A DNA stretch of 64,000 bases from assembly GCF_043195135.1 (NCBI RefSeq), contig NZ_JBAFWP010000020.1; one strand, given 5' to 3'. The notes under the pieces were generated by a model. That model worked only from the letters and a program-made list of their open reading frames with translations. It made no database searches and was not told the DNA's origin. Position numbers and translations under genes: made by a program. Origin of the DNA: NCEH01 sp043195135. GTDB lineage: Bacteria > Pseudomonadota > Alphaproteobacteria > Rhizobiales > Xanthobacteraceae. Of the stretch, positions 15,481-24,203 are shown one piece after another; the first letter of the stretch is position 1, and each line of letters starts with the position of its first letter.

Positions 15481-18400
15481 ATGGCGACGCTGCTTCTCGG
15501 CGCGGCCGGCTCGCTCGTGGGCGGCGCCTTTTTCGGGCCGCTCGGCGCGGTCGCCGGGCGCGCGCTCGGGGCGCTCGGCGGATCGATGGTGGACGGCGCG
15601 CTGCTTGGCGGCAGCCGCTCCAACGTGGTGCAGGGCGCCCGCCTGTCCGACCTCGACGTAATGACCTCCAGTGCCGGCGCGCCGGTGCCGCGCATCTATG
15701 GCCGCGTGCGCCTCGCCGGACAGGTGATCTGGGCGACGCGGCTGGAGGAGGTGGTCTCCACGAAGGTGCAGTCCAGTGGCGGCAAATCGAGCCGCGCGCA
15801 GAAGGTGACGACCACCACCATCTCCTATTCCTACTTCGCCAGCTTCGCCCTCGGCCTGTGCGAGGGCGAGGTGACCCGCATCGGCCGCATCTGGGCCGAC
15901 GGCAAGCCGCTCGACACCTCGGGCCTCACGATGCGCGCCTATCTCGGCAGCGCCGACCAGCCCCCCGATCCCTGGATCGAGGCCAAGCAGGGGGCGGGCA
16001 ATGTGCCGGCCTATCGCGGCCTTGCCTATCTCGTGTTCGAGCGCCTGCCGCTGGCGAAATTCGGCAATCGCGTGCCGCAGATCACGGTGGAAGTGGAGCG
16101 CGCGGTGGGGCGCCTCGAACCCCTGGTGAAGGCGGTGACCTTGATCCCCGGCGCCACCGAATTCGGCTATGAGCCGGGGCAGGTGCAGCGGGTGCTGGGA
16201 CGCGGCGCCTATGGCGCGGAGAACCGCCACGTGACCAGCGCCGAGAGCGATCTGGACGCCGCGCTGGACCAGCTCCAGGCGGCCTGTCCCAACCTGCGGC
16301 GCGTCTCGCTCGTGGTCACCTGGTTCGGCGACGATCTGCGGGCCGGCATCTGCACCGTGCGGCCCAAGGTGGAGCGCGCGGTGAAGGACACCATCCCCTA
16401 CGCCTGGACGGTCGGCTGGTTGCCGCGCCTGCTGGCGCCCATCGTCAGCGACCATGAGGGCCGCCCGGCCTATGGCGGCACGCCGAGCGATGCCAGCGTC
16501 ATCGCGGCGATCCAGGCCCTGAAGGCGCGTGGCCTGGAGGTGACGCTGAACCCGTTCGTGATGATGGACATCGCGCCCGGCAACGGCCGGCCCGATCCGT
16601 GGACCGGGCAAGCCTCCCAGCCGGCCTATCCCTGGCGCGGACGCATCACCTGCGATCCCGCGCCGGGGCGCTCCGGTTCGCCCGATGGCGGGGCAGGTGC
16701 GGATGCGCAGGTGGCAGCGCTGTTCGGCACCGCGCAGCCCGCGCATTTCTCCAATTATTTCGGCGGCATCCTCTACATGGGGCCGGCCGAATGGAGCCTG
16801 CGCCGCATGGTGCTGCATTACGCCTTCCTCGCGCAGATGGCGGGGGGCGTGGAAACCTTCCTCATCGGCTCGGAATTCGCCGCGCTCACCCGCGTGCGCG
16901 GCGCCGGCGGCTCCTTTCCGGCGGCCCAGGCGCTGCGCGCGCTGGCGCAGGATGTCAAAGCCATGGTCGGCCCCGGAACCAAGGTGTCCTATGGCGCCGA
17001 CTGGACCGAGTACGGCGCGCAGAGCTTTGCGAACGGCGATGTGCGCTTTCCGCTCGATGCGCTGTGGGCCTCGTCCGCCGTGGACTTCATCGGGGTGGAT
17101 TATTATCCCCCGCTCGCCGACTGGCGCGACGGCCGCGCCCATCTCGATGCGGCCCTGGCGGAAGGTCCCTACGACCTCGATTATCTCACCGCCAACACCC
17201 GGCGCGGCGAAGCCTTCGACTGGTATTACGCCGATGATGCCGCCCGCGCCGCGCAGGTCCGCTCGCCCATTACCGACGGGGCTTATGGCGAGCCCTGGAT
17301 CTATCGCCAGAAGGATCTCTGGTCGTTCTGGAGCCAGCCCCATCACGAGCGCGCGGCCGGCGTGCGCGCGGCGGTGCCGACCGCCTGGACGCCCGGCTCC
17401 AAGCCGTTCCGCCTGACCGAGGCGGGGTGCCCGGCGGTGGACAAGGGTGCCAACCGGCCGAGCACCTTTCCCGATGCGAAATCGGTGGAAGGCGGCCTGC
17501 CGCCCTTCTCCAACGGGGCCCGCGACGACCTGATGCAGCGCCGCACGCTGGAAGCGCTGCTCGGCGCCTTCGATCCCGACGCGGGCGCGGACGATGCCGA
17601 CAACCCGCCCGCGCCGGCCTATGGCGGACGCATGGTGGAGGAGGGCGGCATCTTCCTGTGGACCTGGGACGCGCGGCCCTATCCGCAATTTCCGCTGGCC
17701 CGCGACGTGTGGGCGGACGGCGCCAATTGGGAGACCGGCCATTGGCTCACCGGCCGGCTCGGCGCCGCGCCGCTTTCAGCCGTCATCGAGACGGTGTGTG
17801 CCGACCATGGGGTCGAGAATGTCTCGGCGACCGGCGTGCTCGGCGTGGTGAGCGGCTTCATCGTGGATCGGCCCATGTCGGCCCGCAGCGCGCTCGAACC
17901 GCTGGCGCGCGCTTTTTCCTTCGACGCCCGCGAGGAGGGCGGCATCCTCGCTTTCCGCCCGCGCGGCGGGGCGGTCGCGGCGCGCATCGATGCCGCCGAC
18001 CTGGTGGCGGGCGAGGATGGGGCGACTCTCTCGCTCGTGCGCGCGCAGGAGAGCGAGCTGCCGCTGGAAGTGGGCCTCAGCTTCATCGACGCGGGCGCCG
18101 ATTATCGCACCGCCAGCGTCGGCTCGCGGCGCCTGGTGGGCGCGAGCCGACATGTGGCGCAGACCGAGATTCCCGTCGTCGCCTCGGACGCGGTGATGGT
18201 GCGCGCCGCCGACATCTGGCTTCAGGACCTGTGGGCCGGGCGCGAGAGCGCCACCTTCGCCCTGCCGCCGTCCCACATCGGCCTTGTGCCCGGCGACGTG
18301 GTGGAGATTGTCGACGGCGCACGCACGCGGATGCTGGAAATCATCCGCATCGAGGATGCGGACGCACGCGCCGTCACCGCCCGTTCCATCGAGCCGGAGG

Positions 18401-19395
18401 TGTTCGACACCCCCCTTCAGGGCGTGGCGACGGGCAGCGTGGCCCTGCCGCCGGCCTATGGCCCGCCGGCCGTCCAAGTGCTCGACCTGCCGCTGCTGTC
18501 GGCGGGCGATCCGGTGCCGCTGCAAGCGCTCGCCGCCGCCGCCGCGCCCTGGCCCGGCACGCTCGCCGTATGGCGCTCCGCCGACGGCGCGAGCTTCGAG
18601 GCGGTGGCCGCCTTCAGCTCTTCCTGCACCATGGGCGAGACGCTGGAGGATCTCGCGCCCGGCCCGCTCTGGCGGTTCGATCGCTCGACACCGCTACGGG
18701 TGCGGCTGGATGGCGGGCTGCTGCTCGGCGCCAGCGAGGGGCAGGTGCTGGAGGGGGCGAACGCCCTCGTTCTGCTGGCCGAGGGGCGGGCGCCGGAAAT
18801 CCTGCAATTCACCCAGGCGGAGCTGGTGGACGGCGGGCTGTTCGTGCTGTCCGGCCTGCTGCGCGGGCAGGCCGGCACCGAGGCGGCGGGCGCCGCCGCA
18901 TGGCCGGCGGGCACCGGCTTCGTTCTGCTGGACGGCAATATCGCCAGCGTGGCGAGCGGCGTTTCCGCCTTTGGCCGCGCCTATGTCTATCGCGTGGGCC
19001 GCGCGGACCGCGACCATGGCGACGCCTTCGTGACGCAGGTGAGCGCGCAGGTGGGCGGCGCGGCGCTGAAGCCCTATGCGCCGGTGCATCTTTCCGCCCG
19101 CCGGCAGGGCGGCGATATCGCGCTCGCCTGGATCCGCCGCACCCGCACCGACGGCGATGGATGGGATGCCGTCGACGTGCCGCTGGGCGAGGCGGTGGAA
19201 GCCTATCGGCTGGAGATTTTGTCCGGCGCCGCGGTGGTGCGGGCGGTGGAGGTGGCCGCGCCCGCCTTCACCTATCCCGCGAGCGCCGAGACGGCGGATT
19301 TCGGCGGCCCGCAAGCCGCGCTGAGCTTCCGCGTCGCCCAGCTCTCGGCGGTGCTCGGCGCGGGCGCGTTCGCCCAGGCGACGCTGGCGGTGTGA
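15481..19395 (+). CDS. GTA megatron / host-specificity tail protein (gp15-like)
   Basis: This is the largest protein of the window, 1304 residues. The N-terminus is Gly/Ala-rich and hydrophobic (GAAGSLVGGAFFGPLGAVAG). Residues about 30-350 form the conserved baseplate part, with VPRIYGRVRLAGQVIWATRL. A TIM-barrel-like GTA domain spans about 390-760, with LIGSEFAALTRVRG, IGVDYYPPLADW near residue 540 and FRLTEAGCPAVDKGANRPS near 640. The remainder has the phage-tail repeat layout of the RcGTA C-terminus (SVGSRRLVGASRHVAQTEIP, SGLLRGQAGTEAAG). It forms the tail tip and contacts the recipient cell. Length and order match RcGTA-type genes. Confidence 0.95.
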   Translation: MATLLLGAAGSLVGGAFFGPLGAVAGRALGALGGSMVDGALLGGSRSNVVQGARLSDLDVMTSSAGAPVPRIYGRVRLAGQVIWATRLEEVVSTKVQSSGGKSSRAQKVTTTTISYSYFASFALGLCEGEVTRIGRIWADGKPLDTSGLTMRAYLGSADQPPDPWIEAKQGAGNVPAYRGLAYLVFERLPLAKFGNRVPQITVEVERAVGRLEPLVKAVTLIPGATEFGYEPGQVQRVLGRGAYGAENRHVTSAESDLDAALDQLQAACPNLRRVSLVVTWFGDDLRAGICTVRPKVERAVKDTIPYAWTVGWLPRLLAPIVSDHEGRPAYGGTPSDASVIAAIQALKARGLEVTLNPFVMMDIAPGNGRPDPWTGQASQPAYPWRGRITCDPAPGRSGSPDGGAGADAQVAALFGTAQPAHFSNYFGGILYMGPAEWSLRRMVLHYAFLAQMAGGVETFLIGSEFAALTRVRGAGGSFPAAQALRALAQDVKAMVGPGTKVSYGADWTEYGAQSFANGDVRFPLDALWASSAVDFIGVDYYPPLADWRDGRAHLDAALAEGPYDLDYLTANTRRGEAFDWYYADDAARAAQVRSPITDGAYGEPWIYRQKDLWSFWSQPHHERAAGVRAAVPTAWTPGSKPFRLTEAGCPAVDKGANRPSTFPDAKSVEGGLPPFSNGARDDLMQRRTLEALLGAFDPDAGADDADNPPAPAYGGRMVEEGGIFLWTWDARPYPQFPLARDVWADGANWETGHWLTGRLGAAPLSAVIETVCADHGVENVSATGVLGVVSGFIVDRPMSARSALEPLARAFSFDAREEGGILAFRPRGGAVAARIDAADLVAGEDGATLSLVRAQESELPLEVGLSFIDAGADYRTASVGSRRLVGASRHVAQTEIPVVASDAVMVRAADIWLQDLWAGRESATFALPPSHIGLVPGDVVEIVDGARTRMLEIIRIEDADARAVTARSIEPEVFDTPLQGVATGSVALPPAYGPPAVQVLDLPLLSAGDPVPLQALAAAAAPWPGTLAVWRSADGASFEAVAAFSSSCTMGETLEDLAPGPLWRFDRSTPLRVRLDGGLLLGASEGQVLEGANALVLLAEGRAPEILQFTQAELVDGGLFVLSGLLRGQAGTEAAGAAAWPAGTGFVLLDGNIASVASGVSAFGRAYVYRVGRADRDHGDAFVTQVSAQVGGAALKPYAPVHLSARRQGGDIALAWIRRTRTDGDGWDAVDVPLGEAVEAYRLEILSGAAVVRAVEVAAPAFTYPASAETADFGGPQAALSFRVAQLSAVLGAGAFAQATLAV

Positions 19396-19801
19396 GGCTA
19401 ATCGGGACGGAGTGCTTCCTCTGACGGAGGCGGACTTTGCCCCGTCTGCACGGGTCCTTCCCCTCTTCGGCAGGCCGCCACTCCCTCTCCCGCTTGCGGG
19501 GGAGGGCTGGGGAGGGGGCATCGCACTCCTTCTCGCGCCGAAGCCTTTGGGCGGAACACCCCTCACCTCAACGACCACCCCTCACCCCAGCCGCCGGCGG
19601 GAGGGGGGACCGGGTGGCGCGTGGGGCTCTCGCCCTGCGGGCTTCACGCCGCTCCTTAGCTTCCCCGCCATAGAGCTTCACCTCTTCCCGGCGGGGAGAG
19701 GCCGACTGCGGAGCGGGCGGGCGAGGGGCTTGCGCCTCGCGCGCCCAGACGCCCGGCTCACGCACCCGCAACCCCATTCCTTCCCACCCCAAGGAGGCTC
19801 C
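19396..19801. other. 406-bp gap with one palindromic element
   Basis: No gene is seen. The dispersed CCCTCTCCCGC..GCGGGGGAGGG element occurs at 19481-19518, and GC-rich short inverted segments follow up to about 19700. A strong AAGGAGG just before 19802 serves the next gene. I see no clear terminator. Confidence 0.5.
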
Positions 19802-20527
19802 ATGTCGTCCGACCAGTCCGCGCGCCTCGCGCTGCCCTATCTCGCGGCGGCGCAGGCGCAGAAGCATGTCACGCACAATGCCGCCGTGCGCGCACTCGAC
19901 GCGCTGGTTCAACTGGTGCTCCAGAGCGTGACCCAGGCAAGCCCGCCCGGCGCCCCCTCCGACGGCCAATGCTGGTACGTCCCGGCGGGCGCCACCGGCC
20001 TGTGGAGCGGGAAGGCCGGCAGCATCGCCACCTATGACACCGGCGCCTGGGACTATCTGCCCTGCCGCGCCGGGTTCCTCGCCTATGTGGAAGACCAGGG
20101 CGCGCTGCTGATGTTCGGCGGCAGCGCGTGGGCGGCGCCGTTCGCCGGCAGCGGCGGCCAACTCGCGATCAGCCTGCACGGCGCCGCCATCCGCGCGCAG
20201 GTGCTGGAGGAGGATTGCCCCCTGTCCGGCGCCAGCGTCGACACCAGCATGGTCATTCCCGACCGCGCCATCGTGCTGGGCGTGACCAGCCGCACGCTGA
20301 CCGCCATCACCGGCGCCGCCTCCTATGATGTCGGCATCGCCGCCGAGCGGGCGAAGTTCGGCGGCTCGCTCGGCATCGCCGCCGGCTCGACCAACGGCGG
20401 GGTGATCGGCCCCACCGCCTTCTATGCCCCCACCGCCCTGCGCATCAGCGCCAATGGCGGCGCCTTCACCGGCGGCAGCGTGCGCCTCGCCCTGCATCTG
20501 CTGCTGTGTCCCGGCCCCTCGGCCTGA
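19802..20527 (+). CDS. DUF2793 phage tail protein
   Basis: The 241-residue protein begins with the DUF2793 signature: ARLALPYLAAAQAQKHVTHN, then ALRALDALVQL-type sequence and DGQCWYVPAGATGLWSGKAG. The C-terminal half is a separate strand-rich domain (GVTSRTLTAITGAASYDVGI). DUF2793 proteins occur at the tail-tip end of GTA and prophage clusters. It has an excellent ribosome site and opens the adsorption gene group that follows the megatron gene. Confidence 0.88.
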   Translation: MSSDQSARLALPYLAAAQAQKHVTHNAAVRALDALVQLVLQSVTQASPPGAPSDGQCWYVPAGATGLWSGKAGSIATYDTGAWDYLPCRAGFLAYVEDQGALLMFGGSAWAAPFAGSGGQLAISLHGAAIRAQVLEEDCPLSGASVDTSMVIPDRAIVLGVTSRTLTAITGAASYDVGIAAERAKFGGSLGIAAGSTNGGVIGPTAFYAPTALRISANGGAFTGGSVRLALHLLLCPGPSA

Positions 20528-20577
20528 GCCCTCGCGCCTCGCCCGACCGTGCATCCCCAGATGGAAAGACCCCAACC

Positions 20578-20901
20578 ATGGCCTATGATTCCGCCCGCGA
20601 TCCCCTGCGCGGCCATGCCGCCTCGGCTTCCTCTCCGGCCCGCGTCGTGCGCGTACTGGTGCCGTCCGACACGCTCGACCTCGATCCCTATGCCAAGAGC
20701 CTGTGGCTCTACGTGCCGCCGGACGTGGCGGGCGGCGTCGCCAGCGTGCGCGTCACGGCCGCCGGCGCCGCGAGCGACGCCGACACCGTGGACTTCCGCG
20801 CCCTGAGCGGCCTCCAGCCGCTGCCCCCGGTGCAGATCCGCCGCGTGTGGAGCACCGGCACCACGGCCGGCGTCATCCTCTATGCGCTGGCGGACCAATG
20901 A
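20578..20901 (+). CDS. Spike-base protein, rcc01079-like
   Basis: The 107-residue protein has the layout of GTA/phage head- or tail-spike base proteins: a short disordered N-terminus, VRVLVPSDTLDLDPYAKSLWLYV, and the end PPVQIRRVWSTGTTAGVILY. In R. capsulatus the comparable gene lies away from the main GTA cluster; here it is inside. The match is to the family pattern rather than to a specific motif. Its stop overlaps the ATG of the fibre gene. Confidence 0.6.
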   Translation: MAYDSARDPLRGHAASASSPARVVRVLVPSDTLDLDPYAKSLWLYVPPDVAGGVASVRVTAAGAASDADTVDFRALSGLQPLPPVQIRRVWSTGTTAGVILYALADQ

Positions 20902-22277
20902 TGCGGCTCGGCCTCTCGCTCCCCAGCGCCGCGCTCTATCGCCAGCGCAGCCAGCCCCCGGCGCCGGAGACCCTGGGTCTGCTGGCGCGCATGAGCGTTC
21001 CGCCGAGCCCGGCGCGGCGCACCCAGATCGACACGCTGGTGAAGGGCCTCATCGCCGCCGGCCTCTGGACCAAGCTCGATGCCTTGTACCTGACCGCCGC
21101 CCATGACGCGCAGGCGGCCCGGCTGAACCTCGTGCCCTGGACCGGCACGGTGACCAATCTCCTGCCCAACAGCACGATGCAGGGTGCCAATGTCGGCACA
21201 AATACGACACCGACAGGGTGGGCCGTCGGTGGACCGCCTGGCATCACGCGCTCCCTTGTTGGCCTAGGGACTGTAGGGGGGCTGCCTTATATCGATGTGC
21301 GGTACTCCGGGACCCTCAACATGTCTGGGTTTATCGCCGCGATCACGTTCTCACCGTCTCTGACGGGGACACCCGGCGGGCGCTATACGCACAGCGGATA
21401 TTTTGCGCTGGTGGCGGGTTCATTTGGTGCAACAACCGCGTCGGTCAATATTCAGACCTTGGCTGCCGATGGGATCACGACGGTCGACAATTTCAGCGGG
21501 TCGGAGTTTTTCACGGGCCTCAATTCAACCATAGGGCGCCGGCTGGTTACGGCCGTCGCGGGCGGGACCGCCGCCTATGTGGTCCCACGCCTCCGCATGG
21601 TGTTCGGCTCCTCCGGTTCCGTGGTGGATTTCACCCTGCGCATCGCCGCACCCCAGCTTGTGCGGATGGACGTGCCGGGCAATTTCGTCCCCACCAGCGG
21701 GGCGGCGGCCTCCCAGGTGCAGACGCTGGCGCGGTTTGACCTCAGCGCGGTCAACTCGCCCCTGTTCACCGTGGATCGCGGCTACAGCGGCAACGGCACC
21801 ACCAGCTATCTGGATACGAACGCCAATCCGGCCCAGGACTTCAACCGGCTCTCGTTGAATTCGGCGACCTATGGAACGTGGGTGCCCAGCGAGATTGCGA
21901 TCACCTCCATGTCGATGGGCGATGCCGCCAATCTGGTGCTGATCCAGCCGAGGAACGACACGGGCGCGGTGGCGGCGCGGATCAATGATGGCGGGGGCAT
22001 CACCCGTTCGGTGGCGAGTTCCGTCGGCCTGACGGCCGGCGACCGAGCGGCGGCGGCGGCCCGTTCGCTCTATAAGAACGGCGTCGAACTCGCCTCCGAT
22101 ACGACCGGCGTGTCGGTGGCGATGCCGACCGAACTCTACCTGCTGCGGCGCGGCGTCACCTTCTACCCCGGACAGGTCTCGGCGGCGTTTGCCGGTGCCT
22201 CCCTGACGGCCGCGCAGCATCTCGCGCTCTATTCCGCCCTGCGCACCTATCTCATCGCCCTGGGAGCCGCCGCATGA
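20898..22277 (+). CDS. Putative tail fibre / receptor-binding protein
   Basis: The 459-residue protein has three parts. Residues 1-90 are conserved-looking and helical (RTQIDTLVKGLIAAGLWTKL with YLTAAHDAQAARLNLV). Residues about 90-265 are a Gly/Thr/Ser-rich beta domain like a carbohydrate-binding jelly roll (NLLPNSTMQGANVGTNTTPT). The C-terminal domain follows (FTVDRGYSGNGTTSYLDTNA, ending in a helical LTAAQHLALYSALRTYL). The DNA for the middle part, about 21170-21640, is visibly less GC-rich than its flanks, as expected for an exchanged receptor-binding module. The start at 20898 overlaps the preceding stop; a second ATG follows at once. Confidence 0.65.
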   Translation: MMRLGLSLPSAALYRQRSQPPAPETLGLLARMSVPPSPARRTQIDTLVKGLIAAGLWTKLDALYLTAAHDAQAARLNLVPWTGTVTNLLPNSTMQGANVGTNTTPTGWAVGGPPGITRSLVGLGTVGGLPYIDVRYSGTLNMSGFIAAITFSPSLTGTPGGRYTHSGYFALVAGSFGATTASVNIQTLAADGITTVDNFSGSEFFTGLNSTIGRRLVTAVAGGTAAYVVPRLRMVFGSSGSVVDFTLRIAAPQLVRMDVPGNFVPTSGAAASQVQTLARFDLSAVNSPLFTVDRGYSGNGTTSYLDTNANPAQDFNRLSLNSATYGTWVPSEIAITSMSMGDAANLVLIQPRNDTGAVAARINDGGGITRSVASSVGLTAGDRAAAAARSLYKNGVELASDTTGVSVAMPTELYLLRRGVTFYPGQVSAAFAGASLTAAQHLALYSALRTYLIALGAAA

Positions 22278-22510
22278 GCGACATCTATCTGCTGCTGACG
22301 GCGGAACTGGCCGAGGCGGTGCGCGGCCCGACGTCTCCGGGCGCCGCGCTGGCGCCGGTGCTGCTTGCCGATGCGGTGACATGGGTTCTGCCCATGGGGG
22401 TGCTCGACGATCCCGCCCATGCCGTGCGCCGGCCGCAGCTCGCCGCCTGCGCGACGCGAATCGTCCTGCCGCAGGAGTGGTGCACGGCCGATCCGGACAG
22501 TCTGGACTAG
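22274..22510 (+). CDS. Small protein at the end of the tail-fibre operon
   Basis: The 78-residue product begins MSDIYLLLTAELAEAVRGPT and has no recognised domain. Its ATG overlaps the fibre stop by 4 bp, which argues for coupled translation. It may be a tail-fibre accessory or chaperone by position only. Confidence 0.55.
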   Translation: MSDIYLLLTAELAEAVRGPTSPGAALAPVLLADAVTWVLPMGVLDDPAHAVRRPQLAACATRIVLPQEWCTADPDSLD

Positions 22511-22514
22511 GCGG

Positions 22515-22727
22515 TCAGTACACGTCCTGCCAGACGTTGCAATAGGGATTTCCGTTATATTGCGTTGTTTTATACACGGATGTCCCGGTGAAGTAATAGC
22601 AGTCAAGCTCGTTGTCGCGTGCCAGATAGCTGTAAACCAGGCCGATCGAGTTGACTTCAAGATAAAATGAGAAACTCACGAACATAAGCGTGAAAATCAA
22701 AAACATTCGCCCCAGCGTGTGTTCCAC
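22515..22727 (-). CDS. AT-rich moron: small exported or membrane-anchored protein
   Basis: The 70-residue frame starts at GTG 22727 with GGGGAT upstream. An alternative ATG at 22706 would give MFLIFTLMFVSFSFYLEV. The N-terminal 25 residues are a strongly hydrophobic signal or anchor. The rest is unusually rich in Tyr, Asn and Cys (DCYYFTGTSVYKTTQYNGN, two further Cys), so it probably acts outside the cytoplasm. Its DNA is far lower in GC than all neighbours and runs opposite to the operon: the signature of a recently acquired phage moron. No family is recognised. Confidence 0.55.
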   Translation of the reverse strand: MEHTLGRMFLIFTLMFVSFSFYLEVNSIGLVYSYLARDNELDCYYFTGTSVYKTTQYNGNPYCNVWQDVY

Positions 22728-22825
22728 GTGACATCCCCATTATTGGCGAAGCGGTGCCCGTGACCGAAATGGTCGTGCCGCGCCAATCAAATCCAAATCT
22801 TAACGAAAAATTATAGGAGGTGTGC

Positions 22826-23707
22826 ATGGTAGCGTCCAGTTTCGACGCGGCCTTGGCGCGCGTGCTCGTCCACGAGGGCGGCTATAGCGATCACCCCGCC
22901 GATCCCGGCGGCCCCACCATGCAGGGCGTGATCCAGCGGGTCTACGATGCCTATCGCGCGTCCAAGGGCGCGCCGCGCCGCTCGGTGCGCCTGCTGGAGC
23001 GCGCCGAACTGGTGGAGATCTACCGGCGGCAATATTGGGATGCGGTGCGCGCCGACGACCTGCCGCCCGGGATCGATTATGTGGTGTTCGACGGCGCGGT
23101 GAATTCCGGCCCCGCCCAATCGCTGAAATGGCTTCAGCGTGCGCTCGGCGTTCCGGCCGACGGGGCGATTGGCGCGGTGACGCTCGCGGCGGCGGACGCC
23201 TGCGCCGATCGCGCCGCTCTGGTGGACGCGATCTGCGACCGCCGTCTGGCCATGCTGAAGAGCCTCGCCACGTTCAAGGTGTTCGGTGCGGGCTGGAGCC
23301 GGCGCGTCGCCGACGTGCAGCAGGCCGGGCGGGCCTGGGCGCGCGCCGGCGACGATGCCGCCGTTTCGCGGGTCCCGGTGCTGCCCCTGGATGCCGGCCC
23401 GGCGGGGGCGAAGGCGCCGGCCTCCAGCGCCGTCCCGCTTCCCGGTCCGCAGGCCGGCGCGAGCGCCGCGGCCGGCGGCCTCATGGCCTCGGCCCTCGCG
23501 GAGGCGGCGCGGCAGGTGGCGCCGCTGGCGAGCGGCTCACCCTCCCTGTCGCTGGTGTTCACCGGCCTGACCCTCGCCGGGCTGGTGCTCACCTGCGTGG
23601 GCATCGGTGCCGTCTGGTGGGCGGACCATGCCCGCACCCGGCAGGCGGGCGTGCTCGATCTCGCCGAGACGGGAGGCCCGCGCGCCGGCGCGCGGGGGCA
23701 GCCATGA
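22826..23707 (+). CDS. GH108-family endolysin with C-terminal membrane segment
   Basis: The 293-residue protein opens with a glycosyl hydrolase 108 domain: catalytic Glu17 in LVHEGGYSDHPADPGGPT, then QYWDAVRADDLPPGIDYVVFD and NSGPAQSLKWLQRALG. A C-terminal peptidoglycan-binding-like part follows. GH108 enzymes hydrolyse the MurNAc-GlcNAc bond. After a Pro/Ala linker there is one transmembrane segment at about 245-268 (LVFTGLTLAGLVLTCVGIGAVWW), which may anchor the enzyme or supply pinholin-like export. There is a perfect AGGAGG 5 bp before the ATG. The spanin-like genes follow with overlap. Confidence 0.9.
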   Translation: MVASSFDAALARVLVHEGGYSDHPADPGGPTMQGVIQRVYDAYRASKGAPRRSVRLLERAELVEIYRRQYWDAVRADDLPPGIDYVVFDGAVNSGPAQSLKWLQRALGVPADGAIGAVTLAAADACADRAALVDAICDRRLAMLKSLATFKVFGAGWSRRVADVQQAGRAWARAGDDAAVSRVPVLPLDAGPAGAKAPASSAVPLPGPQAGASAAAGGLMASALAEAARQVAPLASGSPSLSLVFTGLTLAGLVLTCVGIGAVWWADHARTRQAGVLDLAETGGPRAGARGQP

Positions 23708-24012
23708 GCCTGCTCGCGGAAGCGCTCGTCTACCAGGTGCCGTGGTGGCTGCTCGCCCTGCTTGGCGTTGCGGCCGCGCTGGCGGCCGGCTGGTTCCTGG
23801 GGCTGCGGGCGGCGCTCGCGGTGGGGCTCGCCGGCCTCGTCTTCATCGCCGGGCGCCGGGGCGCCCAGCAGGGTTGGACCGATCGCGAAGCCAAGGGAGA
23901 ACGCGATGCGCAAAGGGCCATCGATGCGGCGCGCGGCGCGCGTGCTGCTGCTGAGCGGGACGGCCGCGATGCTGGGCGGCTGCGCGACGACGACGGGTGG
24001 CGGCGAGACTAA
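23704..24012 (+). CDS. i-spanin-like (Rz-type) inner membrane protein
   Basis: The 102-residue protein has one or two hydrophobic segments at about 13-58, then a charged helical C-terminus rich in Ala, Arg, Glu and Asp (REAKGERDAQRAIDAARG). This matches the plan of Rz i-spanins: a membrane anchor plus a periplasmic coiled coil. It overlaps the endolysin stop by 4 bp, and the next lipoprotein gene begins inside it. The call rests on architecture and context. Confidence 0.6.
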   Translation: MSLLAEALVYQVPWWLLALLGVAAALAAGWFLGLRAALAVGLAGLVFIAGRRGAQQGWTDREAKGERDAQRAIDAARGARAAAERDGRDAGRLRDDDGWRRD

Positions 24013-24127
24013 GGTGTTCTGCGCCAGCGCGGCGCCGATCACCTGGTCGCGCGCCGACACGGACGCCACCATCCGCCAGGCCAAGGCGCACAATGCGGTG
24101 GGCGTCGCCCTGTGCGGCTGGCGGTGA
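23906..24127 (+). CDS. o-spanin-like (Rz1-type) lipoprotein
   Basis: The 73-residue product has a basic start, a hydrophobic signal and a lipobox-like LGGC at about residue 24. The mature part is TTTGGGETKVFCASAAPITW and then ADTDATIRQAKAHNAVGVAL, a pattern familiar from small phage lipoproteins of rhizobial prophages. It starts 107 bp inside the preceding gene in another frame, as Rz1 does within Rz. An outer-membrane o-spanin role is inferred. Confidence 0.65.
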   Translation: MRKGPSMRRAARVLLLSGTAAMLGGCATTTGGGETKVFCASAAPITWSRADTDATIRQAKAHNAVGVALCGWR

Positions 24128-24203
24128 TTCCGCCGCATTGATGCGCCTGACATCGCGGCCGCGCTCTGGCATGGTGGGCGGACACGGAAAAGCGGGGAAC
24201 AGC

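Noticed and set aside
22720..22735. Second parS-like sequence (TGTTCCACGTGACATC) near the moron start
   Set aside because: It differs at four of sixteen positions and breaks the palindrome; probably chance around a CACGTG core.
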